A DNA stretch of 64,000 nt, from positions 222,191 to 286,190 of the forward strand of contig CACYZF010000002.1 of the NCBI GenBank assembly GCA_902778895.1, in the 5' to 3' direction. A program made the translations under genes and the position numbers. Positions within the stretch are counted from its first letter, which is position 1, and each line of letters opens with the position of its first letter. Below are positions 8,437-16,238 of this stretch, in pieces. The DNA is from an uncultured bacterium. Its GTDB lineage: Bacteria; Verrucomicrobiota; Lentisphaeria; Victivallales; UBA1829. The notes under the pieces are model-generated. The model saw only the letters and a list, made by a program, of their open reading frames with translations, ran no database searches and was not told where the DNA came from.

Positions 8437-8681
8437 CAAAAGATGACATCGAAAAGATCACTGCCGCAGTTATCGTGGCAATGAAAGAACACGAAAAGGA
8501 AGAGGGCGAGAAACACATCTGCCCCCTCGGAATCGACGCCCTGACGGTGGAGACGATGAAGCAGTTCGCCGAAGCGATCCATTCAGGGAAGAAGGCGGCC
8601 ATGAAAGCGTTCGTCACGCTCGCGGTCGGTGCGCTTTGCGCGGCGGTTGCCGCCGGAATCAAGGAACTGTTCAACAAGTAA
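8433..8681 (+). CDS. Small membrane protein, holin-like
   Basis: 82 residues: a charged helical N terminus (AVIVAMKEHEKEEGEKH), a central helix, and one hydrophobic segment at about 60-78 (AFVTLAVGALCAAVAAGI) ending in KELFNK. Start and preceding stop overlap (ATGA). Size, single membrane span and position beside another small membrane gene and a lipase suggest a lysis module, but sequence alone cannot prove holin activity. Confidence 0.65.
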   Translation: MTKDDIEKITAAVIVAMKEHEKEEGEKHICPLGIDALTVETMKQFAEAIHSGKKAAMKAFVTLAVGALCAAVAAGIKELFNK

Positions 8682-8688
8682 GCGAACA

Positions 8689-8883
8689 ATGCCTTACAAA
8701 TATGTCCCCCATTATTTGCTATTCCGTCACCACGTCCGCCACACGGAAAACGTGCCAGTCGAACCGGAAAGAACCGTGACGGAGTACAGCAATGGCGACA
8801 CGCCTTTTCTCGCGTGTTTCTGCCTCGGCGTGTTCCTTGTCTTTGCGTTCGTCATCATCTGTTACAACCTCAACAAGAAATAA
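8689..8883 (+). CDS. Small single-span membrane protein
   Basis: 64 residues with a strongly hydrophobic segment near the C terminus (ACFCLGVFLVFAFVIICY) followed by NLNKK. The ATG at 8689 is chosen because an in-frame upstream start would overlap the whole end of the preceding gene. It has no signal peptide or lipobox. It may be a second holin, antiholin or spanin-like lysis component. Confidence 0.6.
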   Translation: MPYKYVPHYLLFRHHVRHTENVPVEPERTVTEYSNGDTPFLACFCLGVFLVFAFVIICYNLNKK

Positions 8884-8895
8884 GGCGGAGACGAA

Positions 8896-9795
8896 ATGAG
8901 ACGCTACAAGATTCTGATTCTATGCGGCGGGGGCGTGTTCGGCGCGATCCCGGCGCATTTCCTCGGAATGCTCCCAAATCACAAGCAGACGCTTGCCGGA
9001 GTGGACCTGATCGCCGGGTGTTCCATCGGCGGAATCCTGGCAGCCGCCTACGCCATCGGGAAGCCGTTCTACCTGATCGACGAGGTGTTTCAGAAACGCG
9101 CCGGGGAGTGTTTCTGCAAGCGGTTCAACGCGCGGATCAATCCTCTGGCGTGTCCGACCTACAAAACGGAAACGCTCGATGCGGTGCTTGACGACATGAT
9201 CGGGCAAGCGAAGATGGGAGACATCAAAAAATACTATCCCCGCTTAAAGCTGGTCGTTCCCGCGCTCAACATCACGGAATGGAAATACCTTGTCTTCGAG
9301 AACATCACCAGAAAATATTTGGACGTGCCGCTGAAAGACGTTGCGGGCTACACGTCCGCCGCGCCGAGTTACTACGCCGGGCGGGAGTTTCAAGGGAATT
9401 GCGTGATCGACGGCGGCCTGATCGAGGTAGCCCCGCTGCTGACGGCAACGCATGAAGTCAAGCATCAATACGGCATTCCGTTCATGGCAATGGATGTTCT
9501 CATGCTCGGCACTGGACGCGACGAGATCGAAAATCCTCTTACCTTGAAGAAATACAATGCTCTTGATCTTATCGGGGTCGCAAGGAAAGTTCTTCGACCG
9601 CAAGCAACGCTCGGCAACGAAATGGCGACGAGGTTCTGGGGAGAACAAATGGGCCTCGGCATGTTCAATTATTTCAATCCATGCGTGATCGACGGCGAAC
9701 TTGACGATGTTTCGCAAATCCCAGACCTCATCAAAAATGCCGAACAATACAAGGACGATTTCTTCCGCGCCTGGGACGAATGGCTTTCACGATAG
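8896..9795 (+). CDS. Patatin-like phospholipase/lipase
   Basis: This 299-residue protein carries the patatin Ser-Asp dyad. The glycine-rich oxyanion segment CGGGVFG is at 10-16, the nucleophile elbow GCSIGG has Ser43, and DGGL has Asp171. Such enzymes hydrolyse acyl chains of phospholipids or other lipids. No signal peptide is evident. Within the prophage it follows two small membrane proteins, so a role in membrane disruption at lysis, in entry, or as a lysogenic-conversion effector is possible. A good GGCGGAGACGAA ribosome-binding region precedes the ATG. Confidence 0.85.
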   Translation: MRRYKILILCGGGVFGAIPAHFLGMLPNHKQTLAGVDLIAGCSIGGILAAAYAIGKPFYLIDEVFQKRAGECFCKRFNARINPLACPTYKTETLDAVLDDMIGQAKMGDIKKYYPRLKLVVPALNITEWKYLVFENITRKYLDVPLKDVAGYTSAAPSYYAGREFQGNCVIDGGLIEVAPLLTATHEVKHQYGIPFMAMDVLMLGTGRDEIENPLTLKKYNALDLIGVARKVLRPQATLGNEMATRFWGEQMGLGMFNYFNPCVIDGELDDVSQIPDLIKNAEQYKDDFFRAWDEWLSR

Positions 9796-9804
9796 GAGCG
9801 AACC

Positions 9805-9960
9805 ATGAATATCAAAAACTTCAATAAAAACTGGCTGAATCCGCTTCTTGTCGTGCGCTGTCTCATCGAATGCCGACAGGAACGCCGGAGACATGAAAAG
9901 GACACCCGCGAGCGGGCAAAGCATCAATTTCGTAAGGACACGAAATTGATCGGCAAATAG
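9805..9960 (+). CDS. Short basic protein, unknown
   Basis: 51 residues beginning MNIKNFNKNWLNPLLVVRC, rich in Arg, Lys and His (RQERRRHEKDTRERAKHQF). AGGAGCG is correctly spaced before the ATG, which starts just after the lipase stop. A terminator follows immediately, so it is the last gene of this transcript. No function is recognised. Confidence 0.5.
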   Translation: MNIKNFNKNWLNPLLVVRCLIECRQERRRHEKDTRERAKHQFRKDTKLIGK

Positions 9961-9973
9961 AACCTCCTTGGTG

Positions 9974-10021
9974 CGCCGAAGCGGAGTTTCAGGTTGTGTT
10001 TCTCCGCTCCGGCGTTTTTTT
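9974..10021 (+). terminator. Rho-independent terminator
   Basis: A 13-nt arm CGCCGAAGCGGAG (9974-9986) pairs with CTCCGCTCCGGCG (10002-10014) with one mismatch, followed by a run of T. It closes the lysis/lipase transcript before the scaffold-capsid unit. Confidence 0.85.
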
Positions 10022-10039
10022 CCGCCCTTCTTTTTGCAT

Positions 10040-10078
10040 GGTTGACGGAATGTGCTTGTATGTGCGAATGTTCGCACA
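10040..10078 (+). promoter_or_regulatory. GGTTGAC motif plus palindromic operator upstream of scaffold/capsid
   Basis: GGTTGACGGAATGTGCTTGTA (10040-10060, given here as one motif) resembles segments at 16626-16646 and 18002-18024, each shortly before a late gene. Directly after it lies an 8-bp inverted repeat TGTGCGAA-TG-TTCGCACA (10061-10078). The motif does not have a normal -10 at 16-18 nt, so it may be a phage-specific promoter or activator site; the palindrome looks like a dimeric-repressor operator. Confidence 0.45.
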
Positions 10079-10111
10079 AAAACCGAAACAACTCAAAGGA
10101 GAACGTAAGTC

Positions 10112-10894
10112 ATGGGACTTGCAGCAAGGTATCAAACCGCAGACGAAATCCCGGAGGATGTCCGCCAGGATTACGTCGAAGACACCGTGAGCGAGCAGCA
10201 CAAAGGCACATGGGTGCTGAAAGACCTGTTCGCAGTCGAAAAATCTCTCGCAAACGAACGCCGCGAACACAAGGAAACCAAGGCGAAGATCACCAATCTC
10301 AACGACCAGGTGTCGAAGATTCAAGGTGAACTCGACAAGTTCCACGAGGCCGGGACTTTGGAAGAGCTGCTGGAACTTCGGAAAAAGGCGAACGAACAGA
10401 ATCCGCCGAACGTCGAAGAACTCCTGAAGACGAACAAAGAACTTTCCGACAAACTCCGCGTCGCGACGAAATGGCGGACCGACAACGAACCCCGCCTGAC
10501 GCAACTTGAAGCGGAACAGAAAGAGTACAAACTCAAAGACGACCGCGCAAGCGCGAAAGATGCCATCGGCAAAGCGGTGAAGGGACTACAGGGAGTGAAC
10601 GGAGACGCGCTTTCCGACGTCCTGTATTACCAGTACCTTGCCGGAACGCTCAAACGGAACGAGATCGGAGACATCGTAACCGCGGCAGACGGAACCGCGC
10701 TCGAAGACTTCGCATCCCGCTACGCGAAGGAACACGGCCTGATCCTCCAGAACGTTTCGGGCAAGTCGAACCCACCCGCCGGGGGCGGCGGTTCTTCCAA
10801 GGCGGCGCTTCAAAAGCAATACGAAGAAGCCGAGAACAGGGGGGACACGCTCGAAATGCTCCGGCTCAAAGACGAAATTTCCAAACTCAAATAA
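10112..10894 (+). CDS. Phage capsid scaffold protein
   Basis: A 260-residue, highly charged, mostly helical protein with a long coiled-coil stretch (about 45-165, many K/E heptads such as NERREHKETKAKITNLNDQV). A Gly-rich linker (PPAGGGGSS) and a short helical C terminus (ALQKQYEEAENRGDTLEMLR) follow. This is the layout of scaffolding proteins, and it lies 12 bp upstream of the major capsid gene, the expected place. AAAGGAG lies upstream of the ATG. Confidence 0.75.
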   Translation: MGLAARYQTADEIPEDVRQDYVEDTVSEQHKGTWVLKDLFAVEKSLANERREHKETKAKITNLNDQVSKIQGELDKFHEAGTLEELLELRKKANEQNPPNVEELLKTNKELSDKLRVATKWRTDNEPRLTQLEAEQKEYKLKDDRASAKDAIGKAVKGLQGVNGDALSDVLYYQYLAGTLKRNEIGDIVTAADGTALEDFASRYAKEHGLILQNVSGKSNPPAGGGGSSKAALQKQYEEAENRGDTLEMLRLKDEISKLK

Positions 10895-10906
10895 AGGAGC
10901 GTCACC

Positions 10907-12127
10907 ATGAGTGAACCCCATTACTCTTACCAGTTTGAAAACGATGTCCGCGACCTGAAGGACATCCTTTCCACCGTCGTCAAGCAGCAACCGCGCCTGC
11001 TCCAACTCTTCCCCGTCCGCGAAGCGGCAACGAGCAGAAAACATGAGTGGCTCGAAGATCAGATTTCGGGCGACCGCGTTACCGTGAGCGGAGCCGTCTC
11101 CGACAGCAAAGTCCCGGTTTCCGCCACCGATCTCGCCAAACTCCGCGTCGGAATGCTGTTCCACATCAACGAAGACAACGCGCTGTTCCGCATCACCGCG
11201 ATCGACGACAGCAACAACAAGGCCACCTTCACCCGCGTCGCCGCGAACGGCTCCGAAACGACCGCTCCCTCGAACGGAGACGTGCTGATTATCGTCTCCA
11301 CCCCCGAAAAGGAAGGCACGAAGGAAGGCGAAAACAAGGTCCACCAGTCCGGCGTGAATTTCAACTACACGCAGATTTTCAGAAAGGACGTTATCCTTTC
11401 GGGAACTGCGATCCAAACGCGCGTCTACGGCCTCGAAAACCAGATCAACTACCAGGTCAACCACCGCATGATCGACTTCGCCCGCGACCTCAACTTCACG
11501 GCGATCTTCGGTTCTCCGGTCCAGGCGAGCAACGTGGCCAACGGAGCCGCCGGCGGTCTCCTGTACTACGCCACGCAGTCCGGCGGCCTGTACGTCGACG
11601 CAAACAGCACCCCGTTCGATTCCTTCGTCGTGAACGACGCCGCCGCCGAAATCTCCGACGCTGGCGGTACTCCGTCCGTCATCATCTGTGGACTGGGACA
11701 AGCCCGCGTCCTCTCCGCCGACATGCGCGACAAAGTGACCATCGTTCAGCAAGACCCCACCCGCGGCGCCTATGTCGCCAACATCATCAACGACACCAAC
11801 GGCAGCGGCATCCGCATCTTCGCCGAACCGGGTATTCCCGACAACGAGGCGTTCGTGGTCGATCCCGCCGGATTCGGCCTGGTCCCGATGAACGGACGCT
11901 CCGTGTGGGACGAAGACAGCACCCCGAAGGGATTTGACGGCATCAGCCGGACGATCATCGGCGAATACACGCTGGAATTCAAGAACGCCCTTCAACGCCT
12001 GTGCTGGGTCAAGAACCTCCAGGCGTCCGCCACGGCTCTCGCCGCGAAGCGTCAGGGAGTGTCCCGCGTGAACGTCGTGAACACCGAGGCAGCCCCGGTC
12101 TTCACGCAGGAAGTTTCCGCTTCCTGA
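10907..12127 (+). CDS. Major capsid protein (SU10-type, HK97 fold)
   Basis: The 406-residue length and motifs (DLKDILSTVVKQQPRLLQLFP at the N terminus, QIFRKDVILSGTAI, NHRMIDFARDLNFTAIFG, MNGRSVWDEDS) fit the SU10-like major capsid family seen in many gut phages. It is preceded by the scaffold gene and followed by a terminator, typical for the most highly expressed virion gene. AAAGGAG precedes the ATG. Confidence 0.85.
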   Translation: MSEPHYSYQFENDVRDLKDILSTVVKQQPRLLQLFPVREAATSRKHEWLEDQISGDRVTVSGAVSDSKVPVSATDLAKLRVGMLFHINEDNALFRITAIDDSNNKATFTRVAANGSETTAPSNGDVLIIVSTPEKEGTKEGENKVHQSGVNFNYTQIFRKDVILSGTAIQTRVYGLENQINYQVNHRMIDFARDLNFTAIFGSPVQASNVANGAAGGLLYYATQSGGLYVDANSTPFDSFVVNDAAAEISDAGGTPSVIICGLGQARVLSADMRDKVTIVQQDPTRGAYVANIINDTNGSGIRIFAEPGIPDNEAFVVDPAGFGLVPMNGRSVWDEDSTPKGFDGISRTIIGEYTLEFKNALQRLCWVKNLQASATALAAKRQGVSRVNVVNTEAAPVFTQEVSAS

Positions 12128-12160
12128 CCGGAGCAAAAACAAAACGGTTGAACACTTGAA

Positions 12161-12195
12161 GCGGGCGGCGATCACATCAAAGCCCGCCCTTTTTT
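12161..12195 (+). terminator. Terminator after the capsid gene
   Basis: GCGGGC (12161-12166) pairs with GCCCGC (12182-12187), followed by CC and six T. It lies 34 bp beyond the capsid stop codon. Confidence 0.75.
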
Positions 12196-12220
12196 CAAAC
12201 AACAAATGAAAGGCACATAA

Positions 12221-12634
12221 ATGAGGTTACAAATCTTTCCGTTCTCTTCCGGTCCCAACGGATGCACCGTCTGCTTCACCATCAACGGCGGCCCGATTCA
12301 GCAGAGACATTTCCCGCCTGGGATCACCGTCAAGGAGATCGAAGCGGCGATCCAAGGGAAGCCGATTCCGAAGCCCGATCCCGAAGCGGAACGAAAAGCG
12401 CGCGAAGAGGAAGAACGCAAGCAGCGCGCGGCGGCATCCCAGGCTCCGAACACGTCCACGGAAGAGAAAATCCACGAACAGGACAGCGAGCGCGACAAGT
12501 CCGTTATGGAACTGAACCACATGCGGCAGAAACTCAAAGAAGCCAAGGTCAAAGGCTATCAGATGTTCAAGGCAGAAACCGTCCGCAACAAATACAATGA
12601 ACTGGTCGAAAAGGGCATCATCAAGGAGGATTGA
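12221..12634 (+). CDS. Unknown phage protein with charged helical C-terminal half
   Basis: 137 residues: a short beta-rich N terminus (LQIFPFSSGPNGCTVCFTI) then a very charged helix (residues about 55-125). Its position between the capsid and a connector-like gene suggests a head decoration or head-completion role, but there is no recognisable domain. GAAAGG precedes the start. Confidence 0.65.
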   Translation: MRLQIFPFSSGPNGCTVCFTINGGPIQQRHFPPGITVKEIEAAIQGKPIPKPDPEAERKAREEEERKQRAAASQAPNTSTEEKIHEQDSERDKSVMELNHMRQKLKEAKVKGYQMFKAETVRNKYNELVEKGIIKED

Positions 12635-12636
12635 AC

Positions 12637-13122
12637 ATGGGGTACACAACTCCTTACTGCGATCTGGAATGGGCGGAACAGTATTTCTCCGAGCGGAGCA
12701 ATTCCGACAACTGGAACGACGCCACGGACGAAGAAAAACAAGCCGGGCTATGCACGGCGACGCGCGACATCTTCCATCATGCCATGTTCTCCGAACTGGT
12801 TCAAACCGGGGAAACCGAAAGCGAAGTCGTGCAGTTCCGCTACAAATACGACGGAACGGAAACGCGGGAAATCCCCAATCCGCTCAAGGAAGCCTGTTGC
12901 GAACAGGCGATCTACAAGATGACGCTGAACCGCCTGGACGCGCTCGATGCTACCCGCCAGGGGCTTTCTTCTGCCAAGGGCGTTGTCTTCGACAAAGAGG
13001 CGATCCCGAACATCCTTTCCGACGAGTGCATCGACCTACTCAACGAAATGGGCGCAGAAGTCGATCCGGGAGCGGGCGGACCTGGTCCCAACGTTCAGCG
13101 CATCGAACGGATCGAACGATAA
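12637..13122 (+). CDS. Head-tail connector-like protein (DnaT-like/gp6-like)
   Basis: 161 residues. The ATG at 12637 is taken because AAGGAGGA (about 12622-12629) is ideally spaced; a TTG six bases earlier is less likely. The N terminus (YCDLEWAEQYFSERSNSDNW, then ATDEEKQAGLCTATRDI) matches the pattern of the helical family annotated 'putative DnaT-like ssDNA-binding', which in phages lies at the head-tail connector position. It sits here between capsid and tail genes. The C-terminal tail is disordered. Confidence 0.65.
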   Translation: MGYTTPYCDLEWAEQYFSERSNSDNWNDATDEEKQAGLCTATRDIFHHAMFSELVQTGETESEVVQFRYKYDGTETREIPNPLKEACCEQAIYKMTLNRLDALDATRQGLSSAKGVVFDKEAIPNILSDECIDLLNEMGAEVDPGAGGPGPNVQRIERIER

Positions 13123-13158
13123 TCCGCTTTCCGTCCGGCACAACAAATTGAGGTCAAA

Positions 13159-14322
13159 ATGAACGCAAGCCACGAAGCGTTCCCTGAAAGCGTGTTCACG
13201 CGCTACGGCATCCATGTCGATTTCGTTTCGGGTGTGCGGATCGGGATTCCGCCGAATACTCCGCAGTTCCGATTCAAGATCACAGACGCGGACACCGGGG
13301 AACTTTACGATTCCGGCGTATTGCAGGGCGATCCGAAAGAGGAAACCTACCTCTTCACGAAGCGAAAGTATTTCACGCGCTGGCGCGTCGAGTTCTACCG
13401 CGAGGGAGAATGGTTTTTTAACTACGTGTACGACGCGGGCGGAAAGACGGTATTCATCGACATCCATCACGGAGCATTGGGCGATTCCGCTGCGTGGCTT
13501 CCGGCGGCGGTGCGCTTCTTCCGAAAATGGGGCTGCCGCGGCATCGTCTGTATGAAACCGGAACACGCGGAACTCTACCGGGATTCCTACCCCGAAATCC
13601 GGTTCGTTTCGCCGTCCGAGGAAACGGACGAACTATCCATGCGGTGCTATGCGCGGTACGGCTTGGCGGTCTACGGCTACGGACACAGCGACCACGAACT
13701 GATCGACTTCCGGCGAAACAACCTGATCCGACACGCCGAAATGATCCTCGGCATGGATGAAGACAAAACGCCGCCGAAGATCGGCGAGGGAACAGGGGAG
13801 ATACCGAAGGAAATCGCCGGAAAGCCGTATTTCTGTATCGCAACACGCGCGAGCCGACCCGTCAAGGAATGGCACAACAAAGGCGGCTGGGAGACAGTTT
13901 GCGCCGCATTGAAAGAGCGCGGATTCGTCCCCGTGTGCATTGATGCCGACAATCTCAACATGCCGGGAAACGCCGTAGACGACACCGGATTGAAACCGCT
14001 GACGAACCGCGTGAAAGTCCTCCGGGGAGCGCGTTTCTTCATCGGCCTGCCGTCTGGGCTTTCGTGGCTTGCCTGGGCTTGCGGAAAGCCCGTCGTCCTG
14101 ATCTCCGGCTTCACCGATCCCTACGTTGAGTTTGAAACGCCGTACCGCGTTTCTCCGCCGCCGGGCGTGTGTCACGGGTGCTGGGGTACATGCGATCAAA
14201 GAAAGCCGCAGTTCAAGACGTGTTTCCACGGCAGGGGGAACGAATGCACGGCGAGCATTACGCCGGGCATGGTGCTTGAAGCGTGTGAACGCGCCATAGG
14301 GCAAAAAAAGGCCGGGGAATGA
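13159..14322 (+). CDS. Autotransporter strand-loop-strand O-heptosyltransferase-like glycosyltransferase
   Basis: 387 residues. Family landmarks: FIDIHHGALGDSAAWLPA (about 97-114, GT9-type N-terminal Rossmann region) and IGLPSGLSWLAWACGKPVV (about 295-313, sugar-nucleotide region). C-terminal cysteines follow: CHGCWGTC, then KTCFHGRG and NECTASITPGMV. The four-Cys cluster binds iron in TibC-type bacterial autotransporter heptosyltransferases, which O-glycosylate serines in strand-loop-strand repeats. A phage copy is striking because this prophage also encodes such a repeat protein at its left end. The substrate sugar cannot be read from sequence. The stop codon lies in the loop of a reverse-strand terminator. 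Confidence 0.8.
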   Translation: MNASHEAFPESVFTRYGIHVDFVSGVRIGIPPNTPQFRFKITDADTGELYDSGVLQGDPKEETYLFTKRKYFTRWRVEFYREGEWFFNYVYDAGGKTVFIDIHHGALGDSAAWLPAAVRFFRKWGCRGIVCMKPEHAELYRDSYPEIRFVSPSEETDELSMRCYARYGLAVYGYGHSDHELIDFRRNNLIRHAEMILGMDEDKTPPKIGEGTGEIPKEIAGKPYFCIATRASRPVKEWHNKGGWETVCAALKERGFVPVCIDADNLNMPGNAVDDTGLKPLTNRVKVLRGARFFIGLPSGLSWLAWACGKPVVLISGFTDPYVEFETPYRVSPPPGVCHGCWGTCDQRKPQFKTCFHGRGNECTASITPGMVLEACERAIGQKKAGE

Positions 14323-14330
14323 TCCCCGGC
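14303..14330 (-). terminator. Terminator of the reverse-strand small-gene cassette
   Basis: GCCGGGGA-ATGA-TCCCCGGC is an 8-bp perfect stem (14311-14330). Read on the minus strand it is followed by CC and seven T (14309-14303). The loop overlaps the TGA stop of the convergent heptosyltransferase gene. Confidence 0.85.
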
Positions 14331-14353
14331 GCGGCGTGGTGGTGGCGGCTTTA

Positions 14354-14599
14354 TCAGGTGAAGATGATACGGTAACTCCGCAGAGGTTCATCAAGGGCGG
14401 CCTGTTTGACTTCCCATTGTCCGAAATGGCGGGCGGCACAGAATTTCCCATCCTGTTCAATCATAATCCCGCCCGCGCAAGGGTCGTTCTGATCCTCCAT
14501 TGCCTCCGCCGCCGGAATCGCATCAAGGATTCCGTCAGCCCATACGACACAGTATGCCGTTCCACTTCTTTTGTGGAGCGTGACGTTGTACTTTTTCAT
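14354..14599 (-). CDS. Small unknown protein, cassette gene 7
   Basis: 81 residues beginning MKKYNVTLHKRSGTAYCVVW; a small alpha/beta domain, last in the reverse-strand cassette. The start is set by CAAGGAGCTT just upstream; longer in-frame extensions would overlap the previous gene. No recognised function. Confidence 0.65.
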   Translation of the reverse strand: MKKYNVTLHKRSGTAYCVVWADGILDAIPAAEAMEDQNDPCAGGIMIEQDGKFCAARHFGQWEVKQAALDEPLRSYRIIFT

Positions 14600-14621
14600 T
14601 CCGCAAGCTCCTTGTTCGTGG

Positions 14622-14975
14622 TTATTCAATGAACGTGTGCCAATAGTCCTCGACCTCTTCGCGCACAATATCGCATTCGTACCGGAACGGACAGAAACAG
14701 CATCCGGTAAATCTTGTGGGGAGATCAGTCCAGTCATACACGCCGTACTCTTCAAGAACGTCTTCAAGTTTGACCACGCATTCTTTTCCGTATTCATGCA
14801 CCCTGATCTCGGTAACTTTCTGGCGGCTGTCAACGGTGAGCGTGTAGGCCGTCGGCTGTGTGCTGTTCCCGATCACATAGCAGATACATTTATTCGTCAA
14901 TTCCCCTCTTCGGTCGTCGTTCTCGAAAAAGAACTCTACCTTTTCTTCATAGGTCATGTTGTCTTTGAGTTGCAT
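14622..14975 (-). CDS. Small unknown protein with Cys cluster, cassette gene 6
   Basis: 117 residues, acidic. The C-terminal region contains TGCCFCPFRYECD, whose clustered cysteines could bind zinc. GAAAGGACACC lies upstream of the ATG. Neighbours on both sides are similarly small, each with its own strong ribosome-binding site. Confidence 0.65.
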   Translation of the reverse strand: MQLKDNMTYEEKVEFFFENDDRRGELTNKCICYVIGNSTQPTAYTLTVDSRQKVTEIRVHEYGKECVVKLEDVLEEYGVYDWTDLPTRFTGCCFCPFRYECDIVREEVEDYWHTFIE

Positions 14976-14996
14976 TTCCGGTGTCCTTTCCGTGTT

Positions 14997-15452
14997 TCAG
15001 TTCTCATTGTTGATGTCTTCAAAAAGGCGTTCGGCAATGGCGATAGCCTTTGTCTCGATGGCGGAAAAGTCCGCGCTGATCCCGGCTTTTTCGAGTTTGT
15101 CTTGCAGTTCGACGACCGCGCGAATCTGCGTCCCAATGTCGCTGCTTTGGATTCTGCCGCCCATTTCCGCGTCGATCCAATCGTCAAGCATGGCATCGAT
15201 CCTCGCCTCGTCATACTTGCGCTGTAAAGCCGCCGTCACGATCTCCCGATCCCGATCCGTCCAAACGGGGATATAGTTCGGCTTGTAATACACCGCGTAG
15301 GCGAAACGCTTTTCCGGTTCTTTCGCGTTCCGGTCATTGTAGAGCGTGATGATCCCGAAGTCGTTGGTGTTCGGCTTCTGGCATTGCGCCTGTTCCCTGG
15401 TGCAATCCGAAACGACAAAATCCTTTCCGTCGTGCAGTTCCGTGATCTTCAT
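14997..15452 (-). CDS. Unknown protein, cassette gene 5
   Basis: 151 residues starting MKITELHDGKDFVVSD behind AAGGAGAACTGAA. The first half is beta-rich (FGIITLYNDRN, FAYAVYYKPNYIPVW), the second a helical bundle (VVELQDKLEKAGISADFSAI). It is the largest protein in the cassette. No family recognised. Confidence 0.65.
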   Translation of the reverse strand: MKITELHDGKDFVVSDCTREQAQCQKPNTNDFGIITLYNDRNAKEPEKRFAYAVYYKPNYIPVWTDRDREIVTAALQRKYDEARIDAMLDDWIDAEMGGRIQSSDIGTQIRAVVELQDKLEKAGISADFSAIETKAIAIAERLFEDINNEN

Positions 15453-15478
15453 TTCAGTTCTCCTTTGTGTGTGGCGGT

Positions 15479-15736
15479 TCAGTTCCAATCCCGCAGATAG
15501 AAGCGGTCGCGCGGGAAACGAATGGGGTCTTTGTCCTTGATCCCCAAGAAGCGGCTTTCGTTGACGTCGCAGCAATGGCGGCAGGCCAGAATGTGATCCG
15601 ATTCCCCATCGATGCAAAGTCCGGTCGAAGCGTACTCTTGCTTTCGTGCGATCTCATCCGCCTTTTTCTTCGCCTCATTGAGGCTCCGGGCGTTCACGAT
15701 CCACAGCGCAGAGTTGAAACGAACGTAGAATTTCAT
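15479..15736 (-). CDS. Small Cys-containing unknown protein, cassette gene 4
   Basis: 85 residues starting MKFYVRFNSALWIVNARSL. The middle has CIDGESDHILACRHCCD, a possible metal-binding cluster. The ATG follows GAAAGGAGAACTGCACACC; that spacer recurs almost unchanged before the next gene upstream. Confidence 0.65.
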   Translation of the reverse strand: MKFYVRFNSALWIVNARSLNEAKKKADEIARKQEYASTGLCIDGESDHILACRHCCDVNESRFLGIKDKDPIRFPRDRFYLRDWN

Positions 15737-15755
15737 GGTGTGCAGTTCTCCTTTC

Positions 15756-16025
15756 TCATGCGGGTTCGTTGATTGCAACCGCGCCTTCGCGTCCTCTTCG
15801 GCAATACCACAGAACGCGGTCGCCGTTGAGTTTCTTCGGGCTGTTGCTCGCCTGTTCGTAGTCCGCGCGGGAAACGATCACCAATTCCCCGGCGTGAGCG
15901 TCGGAAAGAATTTCCCCCGGTTCCGGGTTTGCGATCCCTGCCTCGCGGTAGGCGGCTATGATTTGTGCTTCCGTGACGACGGCGGCGAGTTTGCCTTGAA
16001 TGGCGTTCAGTACGGTCGATTTCAT
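15756..16025 (-). CDS. Small unknown protein, cassette gene 3
   Basis: 89 residues starting MKSTVLNAIQGKLAAVVTEA; a predominantly helical first half, then a basic C terminus (LWYCRRGREGAVAINEPA). AGAAAGGAACTTCACACC precedes the ATG. No recognised family. Confidence 0.65.
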   Translation of the reverse strand: MKSTVLNAIQGKLAAVVTEAQIIAAYREAGIANPEPGEILSDAHAGELVIVSRADYEQASNSPKKLNGDRVLWYCRRGREGAVAINEPA

Positions 16026-16044
16026 GGTGTGAAGTTCCTTTCTG

Positions 16045-16206
16045 TCAGGCAATCCGGTTTGCAAGTGTGCGTCCGAGTTTCCATTCATCCGATGCGATCT
16101 GTTCGTGCATTCTCCACAGTTCGCTTTCCGTTCCGGTCCGGCAATCGGAAATCGATGTGGCGAGGTGTTCCTTTCCGGTGTCGAGGTCGTAGAACAAAAT
16201 TTTCAT
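16045..16206 (-). CDS. Small unknown protein, cassette gene 2
   Basis: 53 residues starting MKILFYDLDTGKEHLATSIS. The frame is short but has CGAAAGGAAGCGAACC at the right distance and follows the cassette's spacing pattern, about 30 bp after the preceding gene. A longer frame overlapping this region in another phase lacks a ribosome-binding site and is rejected. Confidence 0.6.
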   Translation of the reverse strand: MKILFYDLDTGKEHLATSISDCRTGTESELWRMHEQIASDEWKLGRTLANRIA

Positions 16207-16238
16207 GGTTCGCTTCCTTTCGTTGTGGTGTGGTCTGA

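Noticed and set aside
10040..10060. GGTTGAC motif as a standard sigma-70 promoter
   Set aside because: No acceptable -10 at 16-18 nt in any of the three copies; reported only as a repeated motif.
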